Assembly (NCBI RefSeq): GCF_000147335.1
Contig: NC_014501.1
Coordinates: forward strand, 2,123,501 to 2,187,500
Source of the DNA: Gloeothece verrucosa PCC 7822
GTDB taxonomy: Bacteria > Cyanobacteriota > Cyanobacteriia > Cyanobacteriales > Microcystaceae
Length of the DNA stretch: 64,000 nt
Reading direction: 5' to 3'
The position numbers and the translations under genes are program-made. Under the pieces are notes generated by a model that was not told where the DNA came from, did not search any database, and saw only the letters and a program-made list of their open reading frames with translations. Positions 63,678 to 64,000 of the stretch are shown piece after piece; within the stretch, counting starts at the first letter, position 1, and each line of letters starts with the position of its first letter.

Positions 63678-64000
63678 TCAAAACCGACAAGAGCGGCGCT
63701 CATTTTCCAATTCCGGCTCTTGCCAAGAAAAGGAAAAATGACTAATGGCCTTAATTTGAGGAGCCGCCGCTTCAATAGCCCGCATTTGTTCTTCTAGAGA
63801 GGGACGTTTATCATAATCTCGTCCCCATAACCCGGCCAATGCAGGGACAATTTTTACCTGTCCAGAAGCCATACCCGTCACACGTTTAACCTGTTGAACA
63901 ATACAGCTAGGAGTTCCACAAACCCCATAAGACATGGGATGCCATTCGATCAAAGGGGGAAACTTATCCCAAGGTTGTAAGCGAGAATCAAACCCTTTTT
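63678..64000 (-). CDS. Glycoside-hydrolase-like protein, 3' part
   Basis: The frame ends at 63678 and stays open through the window edge; the visible C-terminus of about 107 residues reads PWDKFPPLIEWHPMSYGVCG, then VKIVPALAGLWGRDYDKRPSLE, and ISHFSFSWQEPE. Strand-loop patterns such as VPALAGLWG and ISHFSFSW suggest the end of a TIM-barrel glycosidase-like protein common in cyanobacteria, but the catalytic residues are outside the window. The internal ATG and TTG are not starts. Confidence 0.5.
   Translation of the reverse strand, partial: KGFDSRLQPWDKFPPLIEWHPMSYGVCGTPSCIVQQVKRVTGMASGQVKIVPALAGLWGRDYDKRPSLEEQMRAIEAAAPQIKAISHFSFSWQEPELENERRSCRF

Noticed and set aside
1..64000. tRNA or rRNA genes
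   Set aside because: Scanning the gaps by eye for T-loop GGTTCRA patterns in suitable context and for rRNA cores gave no convincing candidate; a dedicated covariance-model search was not possible.

Overview
The window is chromosomal DNA from a cyanobacterium, most likely a unicellular Cyanothece/Gloeothece-like lineage. This rests on gene content: cruF-cruG for glycosylated carotenoids, an LL-diaminopimelate aminotransferase, two SLH/OprB porins, SphS-SphR-type phosphate control, a DUF3727 protein, a carotenoid oxygenase, Uma2 and DUF29 proteins, a TamB-like giant, and dispersed TAATGAC-type heptamer repeats. No rRNA, tRNA, CRISPR array or prophage was seen. Assignments are by reading the proteins; no database search was run.

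Region by region: (a) 1-410 is the 5' part of a TpsB-type outer-membrane transporter. (b) 568-11029 is a co-directional block that looks like part of a contractile injection system: a membrane protein joining a degenerate kinase domain to a PstS-like domain, a zinc-ribbon/FHA protein, a small unknown protein, a gp19-like tail-tube protein, a 1253-residue protein with eleven exact-period 61-residue repeats, a CIS tube-adaptor protein and a gp27/gp5-type spike. Sheath, gp25, gpJ, tape measure, cap and AAA+ ATPase genes are absent, so the machine must be encoded at several loci. (c) 11030-17660 holds hydrolases, a beta-propeller protein, an SMP-30 gene broken by a TnpB element, UspA and a small membrane protein. 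(d) 17707-26000 has an unusual cNMP/AAA/4Fe-4S membrane fusion, potB-potC, and tandem duplicated porins. (e) 26309-29259 is phoU-sphS-sphR. (f) 29320-44525 is mostly housekeeping: creatininase-like, cruG-cruF, a ParA ATPase, a Tat-exported phosphoesterase, a COQ4-like protein, ftsW, msrB, surE, a second TnpB element, pheS and a 2OG-Fe(II) oxygenase. (g) 45232-64000 has a transketolase-like enzyme, dapL, a copper P-type ATPase, a carotenoid oxygenase, the TamB-like giant, DUF1350, a secreted unknown protein and the end of a possible glycosidase-like gene.

The most interesting biology is the split injection-system locus with kinase-like and FHA partners, reminiscent of threonine-phosphorylation control in type VI secretion, and with a tandem-repeat protein whose start codon lies inside a heptamer microsatellite. 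Other points worth attention are the probable Yfr1 sRNA target sites over the Shine-Dalgarno of both porins, two intact TnpB genes without TnpA (one apparently abutting the surE start codon, the other replacing the middle of an SMP-30 gene), two MITE-like inverted-repeat elements, and the degenerate sigma-54-activator-like ATPase fused to a ferredoxin-type membrane module.
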